From NCBI GenBank assembly GCA_031769625.1, contig JAUIMM010000016.1, positions 15,801,001 through 15,865,000 of the forward strand: a DNA stretch of 64,000 bases, read 5' to 3'. Under the pieces are notes generated by a model that was given only the letters and a program-made list of their open reading frames with translations, searched no databases and had not been told where the DNA came from. Source of the DNA: Taudactylus pleione (Eukaryota; Chordata; Amphibia; Anura; Myobatrachidae). Both the position numbers and the translations under genes were made by a program. Position 1 is the stretch's first letter. Every line of letters begins with the position of its first letter. Of this stretch, positions 52,042 to 62,549 are shown piece after piece.

Positions 52042-53557
52042 CAGTGGTGCTTGAAAGTTTGTGAACCCTTCAGAAATTTTCTGGCCAAATTTTTAGACAA
52101 AGAACCAAAATCAAACAAATGAGACAAAAAAAAATAAAAAAATAGAAATGCTTTTTTTTCTATTGAGGAAAATGATCCAATATCACATATCTGTGAGTGG
52201 CAAAAGTATGTGAACCTTTGCTTTCAGTATCTGGTATGACCCCCTTCTGCAACAATAACCACTTCTAAACATTTCCGATAATTGTTGATTAGTCCTGAAC
52301 ATCGGCTTGGAGGAATTTTACCCCATTCCGCTGTACAAAACAGCGTCAACTGTTGGTGGGTTTCCTCCCATGAACTGCTCGCTTCAGGTCCTTCCACAAC
52401 ATTTCGATTGGATTAAGGTCAGGACTTTGACTTGGCCATTCCAAAACTCTAAATGTATTCTTCTTTAATGATTCTTTGGTCGAATGATGTGTGTGCTTTG
52501 GGTCGTTGTCTTGTTGCATGACCCACGTTCTCTTGAGATGCAGCTCATAGACAAATGTCCTGACATTTTTAAAATATTCTGGTATAATTCATTGTCTCAT
52601 TCATGATGGCAAGTTGTCCTGGGCCAGATGCAGCCAAACAGGCCCAAACCATGATACCACCACCACCACGTTTCACAGATGATATGAAGTTTTTATGCTG
52701 GAATGCAGTGAACTCCTTTCTCCAAACAGAACACTTCTCATTTAAACCAAAAATCTTTATTTTCGACTCATCTGTCCACAAAACATTGTTCCAATAGTCT
52801 TCTGGCTTGTCCAGGTGATCTTTAGCAAACTGCAGATGGGCAGCAATGTTCTTTTTGGAGAGCAGTGGCTTTCTCCTTGCAATCCTGCCTTGTTGTTCAG
52901 TGTCCTCCTGATGGTGGACTCCTGAACATTACCATTAGCGAATGTGAAAACGGCCTTCAGTTGTTTAGAGGTCACCTTGGGTTCCTTTGTGACCTTGCGA
53001 ACTATTAGACGCCTTGCTCTTGGCAGGATCTTTGTTGGTCGACCGCTCCTGGGGAGGGTGATAATGGTCTAGAATTTCTCCATTTGTACACAATCTGTCT
53101 GACTGTTGATTGGTGGAGACCAAATTCTTTAGAGATGATTTTGTTTAACTTTTCCAGCCTGATAAGCATCAACAACTCAGAAATCTCCTTTGTTCGTGAC
53201 ATGATACACTTCCACAAACGTGTTGTGAACATCAGACTTTGACAGATTCCAGTTCTTTTAAAAAAAGACAGGTTGTCCACTCACACCTGATTGTCATCCC
53301 ATAGATTGAAAATACCTGACTAATTTCACCTTCAAAATATCTGCTAAGCCTAAAGGTTCACATACTTTTGCCACTCACAGATGTGATATCGGATCATTTT
53401 CCAAATAAAAAAAAAAAAATGAGCATGTCTAATATTTGTGTTTCATTTGGTTCTCTATCTACTTTTTAGGACTTGTGTGAAAATCTGAGGTAGTTTTAGG
53501 CCAAATTTAAGCAGAAATATAGTAAATTCTGAAGGGTTCACAAACTTCCAAGTACTG
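52042..53557 (-). mobile_element. Tc1/mariner element, TA target duplication
   Basis: 1516 bp. Ends CAGTGGTGCTTGAAAGTTTG and its inverse-like CAAACTTCCAAGTACTG; TA on both sides (52040-52041, 53558-53559). A second inner copy of GTATGTGAACCTTTGC / GGTTCACATACTTTTGCCAC about 150-200 bases inside each end makes long inverted repeats. Holds one transposase gene on the minus strand. Confidence 0.93.
52346..53202 (-). pseudogene. Tc1 transposase (DD34E), frameshifted
   Basis: Cut-and-paste transposase. The minus strand starts MSRTKEISELLMLIRLEKLN, the first helix-turn-helix (ISKEFGLHQSTVRQIVYKWR). After a frame change near 53050 comes the second (VTSKQLKAVFTFANGNVQES, TIRRTLN). Catalytic residues are all visible: MWTDESKIKIFG (Asp 1), [13 protein letters not shown] (Asp 2) and [15 protein letters not shown] (Glu), with 34 residues between Asp 2 and Glu. 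Also GGGGIMVWACLAASGPG. Changes of frame near 53050, 52870-52800 and 52570 break it. The C terminus stops soon after KPTNS; intact members have about 340 residues. Triad retained but gene disrupted. Confidence 0.93.
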
Positions 53558-53570
53558 TAAGCACTAACCA

Positions 53571-53718
53571 TCGCGACCATCACCCATGTCGGTCACTAGA
53601 GCTGTGGGTGTTAACCCACAGCTTAGCGATCGACAAGGAGGCGGTCGTTCAGGATGCAAGCGCCCGCCCTGATTCAGTGCGACCGCTTGCAACTAACGAC
53701 CGCCTCTGAATGAGGTCC
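53571..53718. mobile_element. Fragment of multi-hairpin Harbinger-type MITE
   Basis: Right end CGCCTCTGAATGAGGTCC at 53718. Stem GCTGTGGGTGTTAACCCACAGC inside. Its right terminus, read inward, is GGACCTCATTCAGAG then GGTCGT, the closest match to the autonomous Harbinger end at 4973. The left end is missing next to the Tc1. Confidence 0.8.
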
Positions 53719-54086
53719 TATATGCCACTATATTAGGCTTAATGGGAACAATTGTAACAAGCTACAACAATGCAAATGTGGCTCAAAGTGTGGAATCAAT
53801 GGCAGCCTGGGGCTAGGATTTATGAAGCAGCAGCTTTTGCAAACCACAGCTTATCAGCGGATCAGCAACTATAAAGTGACAATAATATTAAGTGCAAAGC
53901 ACCCCATACGTTTCACTTATTATTCCAGGTCAAACATGCCAATAATTTTCTGCTTCCAGAAATCTGCATCTGTAAATCTAGCCTCTGATGTAATGTGCAG
54001 CATAAGGCCCTTCTGAAAAAATCAAAAAGTCCTCAATCAGTGACAGCATTGTTAAATTATTCTGTGTATTTATTTTATTAACAGTT

Positions 54087-54492
54087 ATACCCCTTTCACA
54101 GTACAAGCAGTAACCCGGGTTATTGCCCTTGAACGCACAGTAACCTGGGTTACTGTGCAGAGTGAAAGGGCCAAGTTGAAATAAGACCCGGCATTTCAAC
54201 CCTGGTATGAGCAGGGTTGAACACTGTTTCAACCTCGCTCGCAAAGCAGTGTGAATGAGTAACCTGGGTCGATGCAACACGGGTCCCATTCACTGCATCG
54301 GAAGAGCCAGCGCTTGGAGATGAGCTCATCTCCAAGCACAAGGCTCAGCACCTGATAGTGGTGACGTCATCGACCAGGCAATAAGCCAGTCAGGCCACCC
54401 ATTTGAAAGGGGTCTCAGCCGGGTCGCGCCCTTGATAGACGTGTGAACAAAATCCCGGGTGCCACCCGGCCTAAGAGATGCGAAAGGGGTAT
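54087..54492. mobile_element. MITE with ATACCCCTTTC ends
   Basis: 406 bp, ends ATACCCCTTTCACAG and ATGCGAAAGGGGTAT. Interior has GTAACCCGGGTTA and AGTAACCTGGGTTACTG palindromes and a TGACGTCA site. Non-coding. Confidence 0.8.
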
Positions 54493-54651
54493 CATTTGTA
54501 TAGCTTAAACATACTTTGCAGTGCTTTATAGATAATATTTAGTAATTCCAGTAATAACTCTACCAGTTTTAAATTTTGCATGCCTTAGTAGGAGGAAACC
54601 TATGTAAGTATTAAAGTTGTACTTTTGTTACAGTGACATCTGTTTTCTTAG
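54493..54651. other. Unassigned DNA before the candidate microexon
   Basis: Ends in the acceptor-like tract CATCTGTTTTCTTAG (to 54651). Confidence 0.4.
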
Positions 54652-54679
54652 GACATTGCTGGAGGAACGGCCATTGTCG
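54652..54679 (+). CDS. Candidate 28-base microexon
   Basis: Seen: TGTTTTCTTAG precedes GACATTGCTGGAGGAACGGC and eight further bases, followed by GTAAGTATG, a consensus donor. With the phase left by the exon at 45690-45818 (two bases), the first G completes the codon TGG and the rest reads TLLEERPLS, ending on a codon boundary. Alternative frame reads DIAGGTAIV. Only the splice signals and phase fit support it; microexons this size are uncommon, so it may be chance. Confidence 0.25.
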
Positions 54680-55820
54680 GTAAGTATGTACTCGGTGTCA
54701 ATAATGGAAAGAGAGAACCTAAAAAGCTTGCTCATTCATGTTGTGGAAATTCAAAAATTATGGCTCCAGCGATCCAGTCACAGTCACCCTGGGCCAAGTC
54801 TAATGCAAGTGGGTGCCAAGATAGACTCAAGGTGTTTCAGAGAGGCTGGTCAGATCGGAACTAAAACCTTTCACCTTGGTGTGTGTGTGTACACTCCCTT
54901 AGGAGACAGCAGGATGTCCAAAGCGCTTGCGCCAGTGATTATGCCAATCTCATTCGGCAACTGAGTTGGCGGTTCCCTTCTGTGTTGCTGCAGCTCCTGG
55001 AGCCCCAGAGAACCAAAAAATGGGGATGTGTCACATGGATACAGCCCTGTGCTGCATGGTCTTCGGCAGACGCACTTAGCACAAGAAAGAAAAATGAACT
55101 TACACCACTGGCGCTAAGTCACCTGTAACATCTGCCCCCTCCCCCCATTGCTGTCGACATACTGTACCTCCAACCATTTCCAGTCCGTAGGTATGCTGTA
55201 ATCGAACAATATATAGCTAGGGCATTAAGCGTTCCCAGTTCTATCACACTCAGCAGAATGTATGAACAGTCACAGACAATACTGTGAATACTGTGATTAT
55301 TTAAAATATAAATGAATAAGCCTTTCCACAGAATGGTGAAGTAAAAAAAATGCAAAGCATCCTCTTCAGCTGAGAAATTTGCATCTATAGTATGTACTGT
55401 AGACACATCTTTACTAACCCGCTGTATCTTAGTTTTTGCGTGTAGAAGGTTTTTCTTTGTGGGAAGTTGCCTGGCAGTTTTGGGGTAAAGCTTTTGCCTG
55501 TAGTTTTAGGTTGCAATGTGAGATCTTGGATTTATAGTAATGAGGTATAGGGGGCTGATCCTCAGCAGTGCGCATCTATGCCAACTCTCCGAATGGCCAT
55601 GGCAGCCAGCTTACTAGCTTTTGTGAGAATCCTCCTGTATATGAAGAAAATCTGTGTGACTGCATATGGAAGCCTATCCTACCCACTGTTATCCCATCCA
55701 CAGCCTTCTTTATCATTAGTATCTAGGCTTGCATCCACCACGTGCTAGATACAATATACTTGTCCTAAACAGACACCCCACCCCCATCCACACACTACAA
55801 TCAAGTACGAAAGTCAGCCT
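54680..55820. other. Unassigned DNA
   Basis: No element boundary or further exon recognised. Confidence 0.4.
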
Positions 55821-55824
55821 ACAC

Positions 55825-56160
55825 CGTACTTACCAACTTTTCTAGATTCCTTTCTGGGAGCAATCGAAGAGCAGCTGCAGCTCTCTGCTTTGGGGGCGGG
55901 GCCAAAATACAGCAGTCATTAGGCCCTGCCTCTTTACAGGAAAAGCCTGTGATATGCGATCCGTGAGGGGGGGGCTAAATGTGATTCATCATTAAGCCCC
56001 GCTCCCGGCCTATGGAACCCTAAATTTCCTAGAAAATCTCCCCATCCTGCCCACTTCACTAGAAAGTGACCAGGATGCGGGAAATCTGCCTACTGTTTCG
56101 TAGCTGCGTGGGGTTACCCAAAAAATCGTGAGCCTCCCAGAAGAGTAGGCAAGTATGGCC
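55825..56160. mobile_element. Decayed MITE related to 17655-17966
   Basis: Left TACTTACCAACTTTTCTAGA and right CCCAGAAGAGTAGGCAAGTA are roughly inverted; GGGGCGGGGCC in the interior. Old copy. Confidence 0.5.
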
Positions 56161-58727
56161 TACATTACCATCACACTCCAACTACACAGAACAGATCTGT
56201 GCTTTCACAAGGTTGCCGCCGAGAAAATGTTATTTCACAGAGAGGCAGGGGGATGGGTTGGAGGGATATGGGGGAGCACACTCACTCTCCGCATAACATC
56301 TTAATAGTACGGTGACAACTGGCTATGCTCTTGGAAATAGCAGCGTGCCACAAGGCCATGCCCTTCCTGCAAGGCCAAGCCTCCATTTCAGGTGCATGTG
56401 GGTCTGAAAGTTTAACTCTCATATGTTGGGAGGTATGATGGTCTGTTGAAAGATGGATCAATCACTATTCACTAGTGAACTCTGTATGTGTGCTTAAGTC
56501 TGATTTGGAGCATGCACAGTTGCCAAATTCTCTCTTTGGCATATAACCAGTAAGCCGAAATCCATGAGATCAATCATCAAGCCAACCTAGAATCAGCCCC
56601 ATAGTGAATAAACATGAAATATACATCACAATGTGTAACAAAATAATATCTACAGTCATAGGCTGAACTGGGAGTAAGCTTTCATGAAAGCTATAGTTTG
56701 GAAAAAGGTATTTTGAGGAGCTCCACCTTCTTTAGTCAGTGGAACATTTAGGAGAGTAGTCAGATTGATACAGATTTGCCCTTGCTCATCGAGCCTCAAT
56801 ACACCACGTAGCACCATATGCCTGGAGTGAGTTTCCAGGTCCCGCGCAACTTTATCAGCTTCAGGATGGGACGTACTAAGCATCACATTTTGTCAGGTAC
56901 ATACCGGCACTCATAATGCCAGTATGTACCTAGAAATGTGATTACAATCGCAAAGGACCATTCTTCCAAAAAGATCCCTCCCAGTGTCTCCCACGGCGGC
57001 ACAAGCCCTTCTGCTATCTGAAAGGATAGCTCTAATCTCTGTACTTACCGGCATTAATTACACCGTTGTGTACCCGATAAGTTTGGCAATATAACATATC
57101 GCAGATGCGATGCTCAGTACATCCCGTCCAAAGAAAGCAAACAATCGTCTGAAGACTCATCCAGAGTATGGAAACCACTATAAATCTTGTAAATCTTGTG
57201 AGTACCAATACCTGTTTTTTGAGTAGTAGCAGCAACACACACACACACACACACCGGCTCTGCCCTCCAGAGAGCATGGTGTGATTACAAAACTCAGGAC
57301 GGCTCTGCAGTAGTAATCCTGGCTGCATGGTGCCAATCCAGGAACCCTGCTAGCCAGAAGCAAGGGCCGTGGTGGGGAAGAAGTAGTGCTGCCCCTAGAG
57401 CCCTGCACTCTGTGCGGCAGTACCGATCTCACACCCCTAGTTACGGACCAGCCTGGGTGATTCAATTAAGTGTAAGTTACCTCGAAGGTGCTTTTGACCT
57501 GGGGAAAGTGCTATGTCCAAGCTCCACAATCAGCATTGCTTTGCGGAATAGCATTTGACACAGCTCATTTGTGTTTGCTGAAGCCCTATTCTAGGGCTAA
57601 AATCCCAGGTTATCTGCGTGTGCAAGATAACTCACATTTCATTGAATTGCATCTTTACATTTGGAGTTGTAAATAACTGAACAGGCCAGTTTATCACACC
57701 TCTGACTGGAAAGAAATAGGGGCCTAAAACATGCTGGAACTGAAGCACTTTCCACTGAGAGACGCCAATTTGCACAATAAATACTGTATAATATATTTAA
57801 AAACAACATTTAATACAAACATAGGATCACTATGCTCTAAACTGTATTATTAATTGAACCAAAAGCAACCACCACATAACATCTGCATAAAACATATCGA
57901 CAGTGTAAATAGCACAAAAATGACAGGAATTTAAGAAAACATACTAAAACATCAATAAACTAAATAGATCAGTTACCTTTAAAAATTGAAGTGGACTCAA
58001 TGGCTGAATAGCTGGTTACTGTAAGAGATACATAATCACAGTCCATTTCCCTATTGAGAGCAATTAGTTGTGTAACCGCTTTCTGCAGAAACTTCCTCCC
58101 AACAAAAGTTATATCCTTTAATGTGTCTTGTTCAGTCTTTAGAAAATTCTATTCCAGTCATTTCAGATCATACTTTCCAATAACTAACAAACATCTTCCT
58201 TTCTCTATTCCATACACATAATCCTCTCCTTTTGTCATCAGCTGTTTTTGTTTATGTAGGAAGTTTAAATACTTTTGTCCACTCAGCTGATTCAGTGGGA
58301 CGGGCTTTGTACAGCTATGGAAAGTGAAAGTAAAACAAATTCTCTCCAGTCTCCATTCAGTTGTGAAAGGATATACAGTATGTAGTTCTAATGTTGCATC
58401 TGAGTCATTTATTTGGAATTTTATGCAATAATGGAAATATCCAAAAAGAAAACATAAATTGTTTATGTCATAATCAACTTGAAGTAAACAGAATTAAAAC
58501 CTAATGTAAATCATGTAGAAGCTAGTAAACTACCTATGGTTAACCAATAAAATGGTTCTCAATAAGGCAGCAACATCTTTCACTGCTGGAATTTTCCCTT
58601 AATTGGTTCTAGTCCTGCACCACAAAGCAGAACTAATTGACCATCGTCGTCTATGCGCTGCTCACCAACTGCGAAATTTGAATGAACAATTACACAGTGA
58701 TATGACTAAGCTAAAAGAGAGCTCTAA
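56161..58727. other. Largely unassigned AT-rich DNA
   Basis: 56881-56943 is an inverted repeat (CATCACATTT...GGTACATACC / GGTACATAC reversed ... AAATGTGATT), probably a MITE end pair. (AC)n at 57234-57255. The rest has no gene or element that I can name. Confidence 0.4.
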
Positions 58728-58911
58728 GGGGTATATTACTATATTTACTAATGTGCGGGTGTTTAGAAATGGAGATGTTGCCAATAGCAACCAATCAGAT
58801 TCTAGCGATTATCTTCTAGAGATGGTGTTAGATAAACCTTAAGTAAAATCTGATTGGTTGCTATGGGCAACATCCCCACTTCTAAAAAACCACACTTTAG
58901 TAAATATACCC
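58728..58911. mobile_element. MITE with TTGC(C/-)AATAGCAACCAATCAGA motif
   Basis: 184 bp, ends GGGGTATATTACTATATTTA and TTTAGTAAATATACCC, inner arms AGCAACCAATCAGATTCTAG and AATCTGATTGGTTGCTATGG. Second copy of the family at 20772-20943. Confidence 0.88.
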
Positions 58912-58964
58912 ATAAGGTCTTGATTCTGAGTCACACACAGGCCGCACGTGCTGAGTTACACACT

Positions 58965-59300
58965 GGCCCTCATTCTGACCCGCAAGCGGGTCGATGGTGG
59001 GGCACTGCACACTTGCTGCGCGTGCCGCGCGCAAGCCCCGGAGCGAGTCAGAAATTCACTCACTCTGGGGCTCGCTACAAACGGGACGGCTGTCGATGTT
59101 GATCGACAGCTCGCCCCGTTTTGTAGGCGGGCAGGGGGGGTGGGTGGACAAACGGAGGCGTTCCTGACCATCGCGACCATCACCTGGCCGCTCGCAAAAC
59201 CTGTGGGTGGTCACCCACAGCTTAGCAAGCGGCCAGGAGGCTGGCTAAAAAAAAAAAATGCGGCCACCCTCATTCAGAGCGAGCACTCGCTTTTTGCTCA
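58965..59300. mobile_element. Multi-hairpin Harbinger-type MITE, decayed
   Basis: Starts GGCCCTCATTCTGACCCGCA; stems include CCCGCAAGCGGG, GGCTGTCGATGTTGATCGACAGC-type and GTGGGTGGTCACCCAC. The right terminus CTCATTCAGAGCGAGC-like region at 59270-59300 is rearranged. Confidence 0.75.
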
Positions 59301-59389
59301 TTGAGGAGCTATAAACATACCTGGCCAATTAGTGCTCTCAGCTAAAATAAACACTTAATTTTTTTTTATTTATTTATTTTTATTTAACT

Positions 59390-59430
<41 letters not shown>

Positions 59431-60172
59431 TATTATTTTGTCTGTTTTTTACTATTTTTATTCTGTTCACTTCATTCTTAGTTCAATTCCATTAATACAA
59501 TTAACCCAAAATATTTATCTACTCTGATATACAGTATTCCTGTGCATTTTATTTCTTCATCTATCTCCCCATCACAGTCATATACATTATCCACAAAAGC
59601 GCTCTATATATCCCGGTAACAGAAAGGTGCCAAAAAAGTGATGAGCGTTCCCGGGCAGTGACTGGGAGGTGGCTAGTAGTGCATACAAACATGGGCCATT
59701 TAGTGGGCTTATTATGGGAGTGTCGCAGGTGTGTCAATGCAAGCGGCTGCATTCCCAGATGCTTGACTGCTCACATAGGAGGCCATACTCCACAGAGAAA
59801 CTGCATCTGCCATAGGGCTGGTGCAAGTTTCGACGGTGCTAATGATTACGGCATACTGTATAAGGGCGGACTGTATTACAGCACGCACAGACGCTAACAG
59901 TGGGCATCTCAGTCCTTGCACATTTGACCGCAAGGATATACACAAGGGAAGGAGCTTACAGGACATTTCAGTGGGAAACGCAGGATTTTGAAAGTGGGAT
60001 TTCCAAATAACTGGTTACAAAAAAGTCTAACCAGAATAAGCCTGCAACATTCACTTTATTGTGTACTTCAAGTGTTTTAATATAAATAACAATAAACAAT
60101 ATAAATACCAAGGCATCTGGGCATAAAACTTGCTTATGCACAATGTGTACCAGTATGTACAGGGGCAGAACT
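59301..60172. other. Unassigned DNA with (AT)n run
   Basis: (AT)n at about 59396-59427 amid TTTATTT runs. Nothing else recognised. Confidence 0.4.
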
Positions 60173-60275
60173 ATGGGAAACAATGGAGGCACCTGCTGCT
60201 GGGCTCCAGCACTGAAGGTGCACCTCCTCCATTGTCCACAACATATTCACCCCACTTAGGGCTGTAACTAAGTAC
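60161..60275. mobile_element. Small hAT-like repeat (CAGGGGCAGAACTATGG end)
   Basis: Start CAGGGGCAGAACTATGGG, right part TTAGGGCTGTAACTAAG, an imperfect inversion like the CAGTGGCGTAACTA group. TSD not clear. Confidence 0.45.
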
Positions 60276-60361
60276 CCGGAGTGTACCATCACGGCCGCCC
60301 AATACATGGCACCCCTACCCGGCACCTGAGAAGCCACTATACACGGTCTGAATGCAAATTT

Positions 60362-60664
60362 CTACATTATTATTATTATTATCATTATCATTTATTTATA
60401 TGGCGCCACAAATGTTCCGCAGCGCCTTACAAAGTACATAAACAAATTGTATACAAGTGACTTACAGAACAAAACAATACAGGACCAGGACATGGATAAT
60501 ATATATTGCTACATTAGCGACCATAATACCCAGATAAGCAGCAGAGCATAAGCAACCAAGTGTTAGGTGCCCTAGTGGTGAGTAAGTAGTAGATGACACT
60601 AAAGTAGGGAGAAGCACAATAGGATAGAGGGCCCTGCTTGTAAGAGCTTACATTCTAAAAGATT
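60362..60664. repeat. LINE/SINE-type dispersed repeat
   Basis: Starts with a (TTA)n tail, then TTATATGGCGCCACAAATGT, GCAGCGCCTTACAAAGTACA, and ends AGGGCCCTGCTTGTAAGAGC TTACATTCTAAA. This pattern is widespread in frogs (family knowledge) and is usually filed as a LINE 3' end or SINE. Minus orientation by its tail. Confidence 0.6.
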
Positions 60665-60930
60665 CAGTGTCAGCGGCTGTGACGAGGGGGAGGGAGCTGA
60701 ATGTCTGAGCACAGCGGGGGGCGTGGTCGGGTTATGATGCGGCATTGGCATTGTGAAGCAGGGGGCGGGGCTATGATGACGCGAATAATCACGTCAATGG
60801 GGGTTTCTGTAAGTAACGTGGGGGTCAGGCGGCAGCCGGGAGGCTTGCCTGCCTTTCCGGAGGGTCGGGAGTGGCACCCAATATTCGGGAGGCTCCCAAC
60901 CAAATCGGGAGTGTAGGCAAGCCTGCATAT
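60665..60930. mobile_element. GC-rich MITE remnant ending GGGAGTGTAGGCAAGCC
   Basis: Repeats of GGGAGGCTTGCCTGCC and CGGGAGTGTAGGCAAGCC in inverse relation to MITEs at 17655 and 55825. Includes GGGGGCGTGGTCGGG. No gene. Confidence 0.5.
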
Positions 60931-61599
60931 GCCCCAAAACGATGGCTGCTCATTCTAATGGCATGATTTAAATACATGTATGACTCTACTCCTCTGATGC
61001 TTTCCCCTGATCTGTATTTCTCCTACTGATTTTATTGAAAATTGGACACCCATATTGGTGCACATGATGAAATGGTAGATAAACAATTAAAGCAGATCAT
61101 TAGGAGGGGACAGGTCCTTTTGTTGATATAACACCAAAAATACACAAGTTTCCTTCAGCAACCACATGACATTTCAGTCCCACTACCTACTGCTGGCATC
61201 TTCTGTGATCCCACATACTACTTTCACAGCCACAGTCCTATGGTGCCCTGGTGTATATCACAGACAGCAGGGCAATATAGCTTTCCTCCAGTATATCACC
61301 GGCTGGCTTAATCCCCTGCCCAACGGTGACAGCCTGCAGCCGCACAGCAAATGCACACTAACCATGGAGGCGGAGCTGTGAGGTGTCACTCATGTGCTCC
61401 GCAATGGCCCATGGGAGGAACTGCTGTGACTCGGCATCCATAGCAACCCTCCCGCAGCCATCACATATTATTACTGCTGAAGGACATTCTGTGCATGCGC
61501 CGAAGCTCACGACAGCTGCCCGATCGGAGCTGAGTGCAAAGCAGCCCTGAAGAGGGGACCGGCCCAGCGGGAACTTTCCCGCTGGCACATTCCGCCCCT
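60931..61599. other. Unassigned DNA
   Basis: No gene recognised. Confidence 0.4.
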
Positions 61600-61940
61600 G
61601 GCCAGGGAGGGTTTCTAGGTACTTGGAAACCCCCCTGCGTGTACGGGGGGATAGTCAGGCGAATGAGGGTGTGTTGCAACACCGTTGCAGGGGCGTGCAT
61701 AAATTATCCACTTTGTGGCCATACGCCACCTGAGACCTCATAGCGTGTGTGGCTGGTAGCAATTCCTGAGTGAGGTCTGACCTGCCTTAACTGTGCGTAT
61801 GGGTCCGATGTTACTCAATGTTATTGATTAATTTGCTATGTTGCCCAAGTATACGGATGTAAGGGGAAGTGGGCGTCCTTATGTTAGGCTGTGGTCGCAA
61901 TGCGATTGCAAACATTTGCATTTCACCGCTGATATTAGCA
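61600..61940. mobile_element. Old copy of the 49496-49966 MITE family
   Basis: Shares GGGGCGTGCATAAATTA, CATACGC, GGGGAAGTGGGCGTCC and TTGCGA-type segments in the same order. Ends are not preserved. Confidence 0.5.
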
Positions 61941-61959
61941 ACTGCATAGCGTGCGGGTA

Positions 61960-62170
61960 GTTGGGGTTTGGTTTAGGCACCATTAGGGGGGTTACGGTTA
62001 GGCACCCCCCAGGATACTTAAGTTTATGGTGCGGAAAAGTGGGTTTAGGGTTAGGCACCACCAATGGGAGTTAGGGTTAGGCACCCCCCAGGGAGGTTAG
62101 GCATCACAAAAGGAAGGTTAGGGGGGTAGAGGTGAGGGATAGTATATTTACCAGTCAGTCAGGATTCTGT
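61960..62170 (+). repeat. GGGTTAGG-type dispersed repeat, short copy
   Basis: GGTTTAGGCACCATTAGGGG, TTAGGGTTAGGCACC units. Confidence 0.75.
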
Positions 62171-62549
62171 CCTAGCCGGGCTTCCAGGATCGGCGGCTCT
62201 TCAGACAGACACCTAAACCAGGGTCTTTATTTTATATATAGAAAAGAAGCCTCACCATCACCCCCCGTTTACTCCGACGGGCTCAGTACAGCACCTGGTC
62301 TCCACCTTGCCTACTAGTTCCTCCCTTATAGCATGCTCCTCTGCAGAGTGTGCACTGGCAGTGCAGTGCTGTAACATCAGTCTGCGATGAAATAAGCTGG
62401 ATACTCTGAAATCCTAAATCCTGAGGGTCATGGTTCACAGCTGTGGCTGAGTGGCTCTCAGTAGAAACACTACATGCATGCCTGTCATGTGGCATTGACA
62501 CTGTCGGCATCTGAGCTCACCGGGGATGTCCATGATAAGCAGTCCGATA
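62171..62549. other. Unassigned DNA
   Basis: Nothing recognised. Confidence 0.4.
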
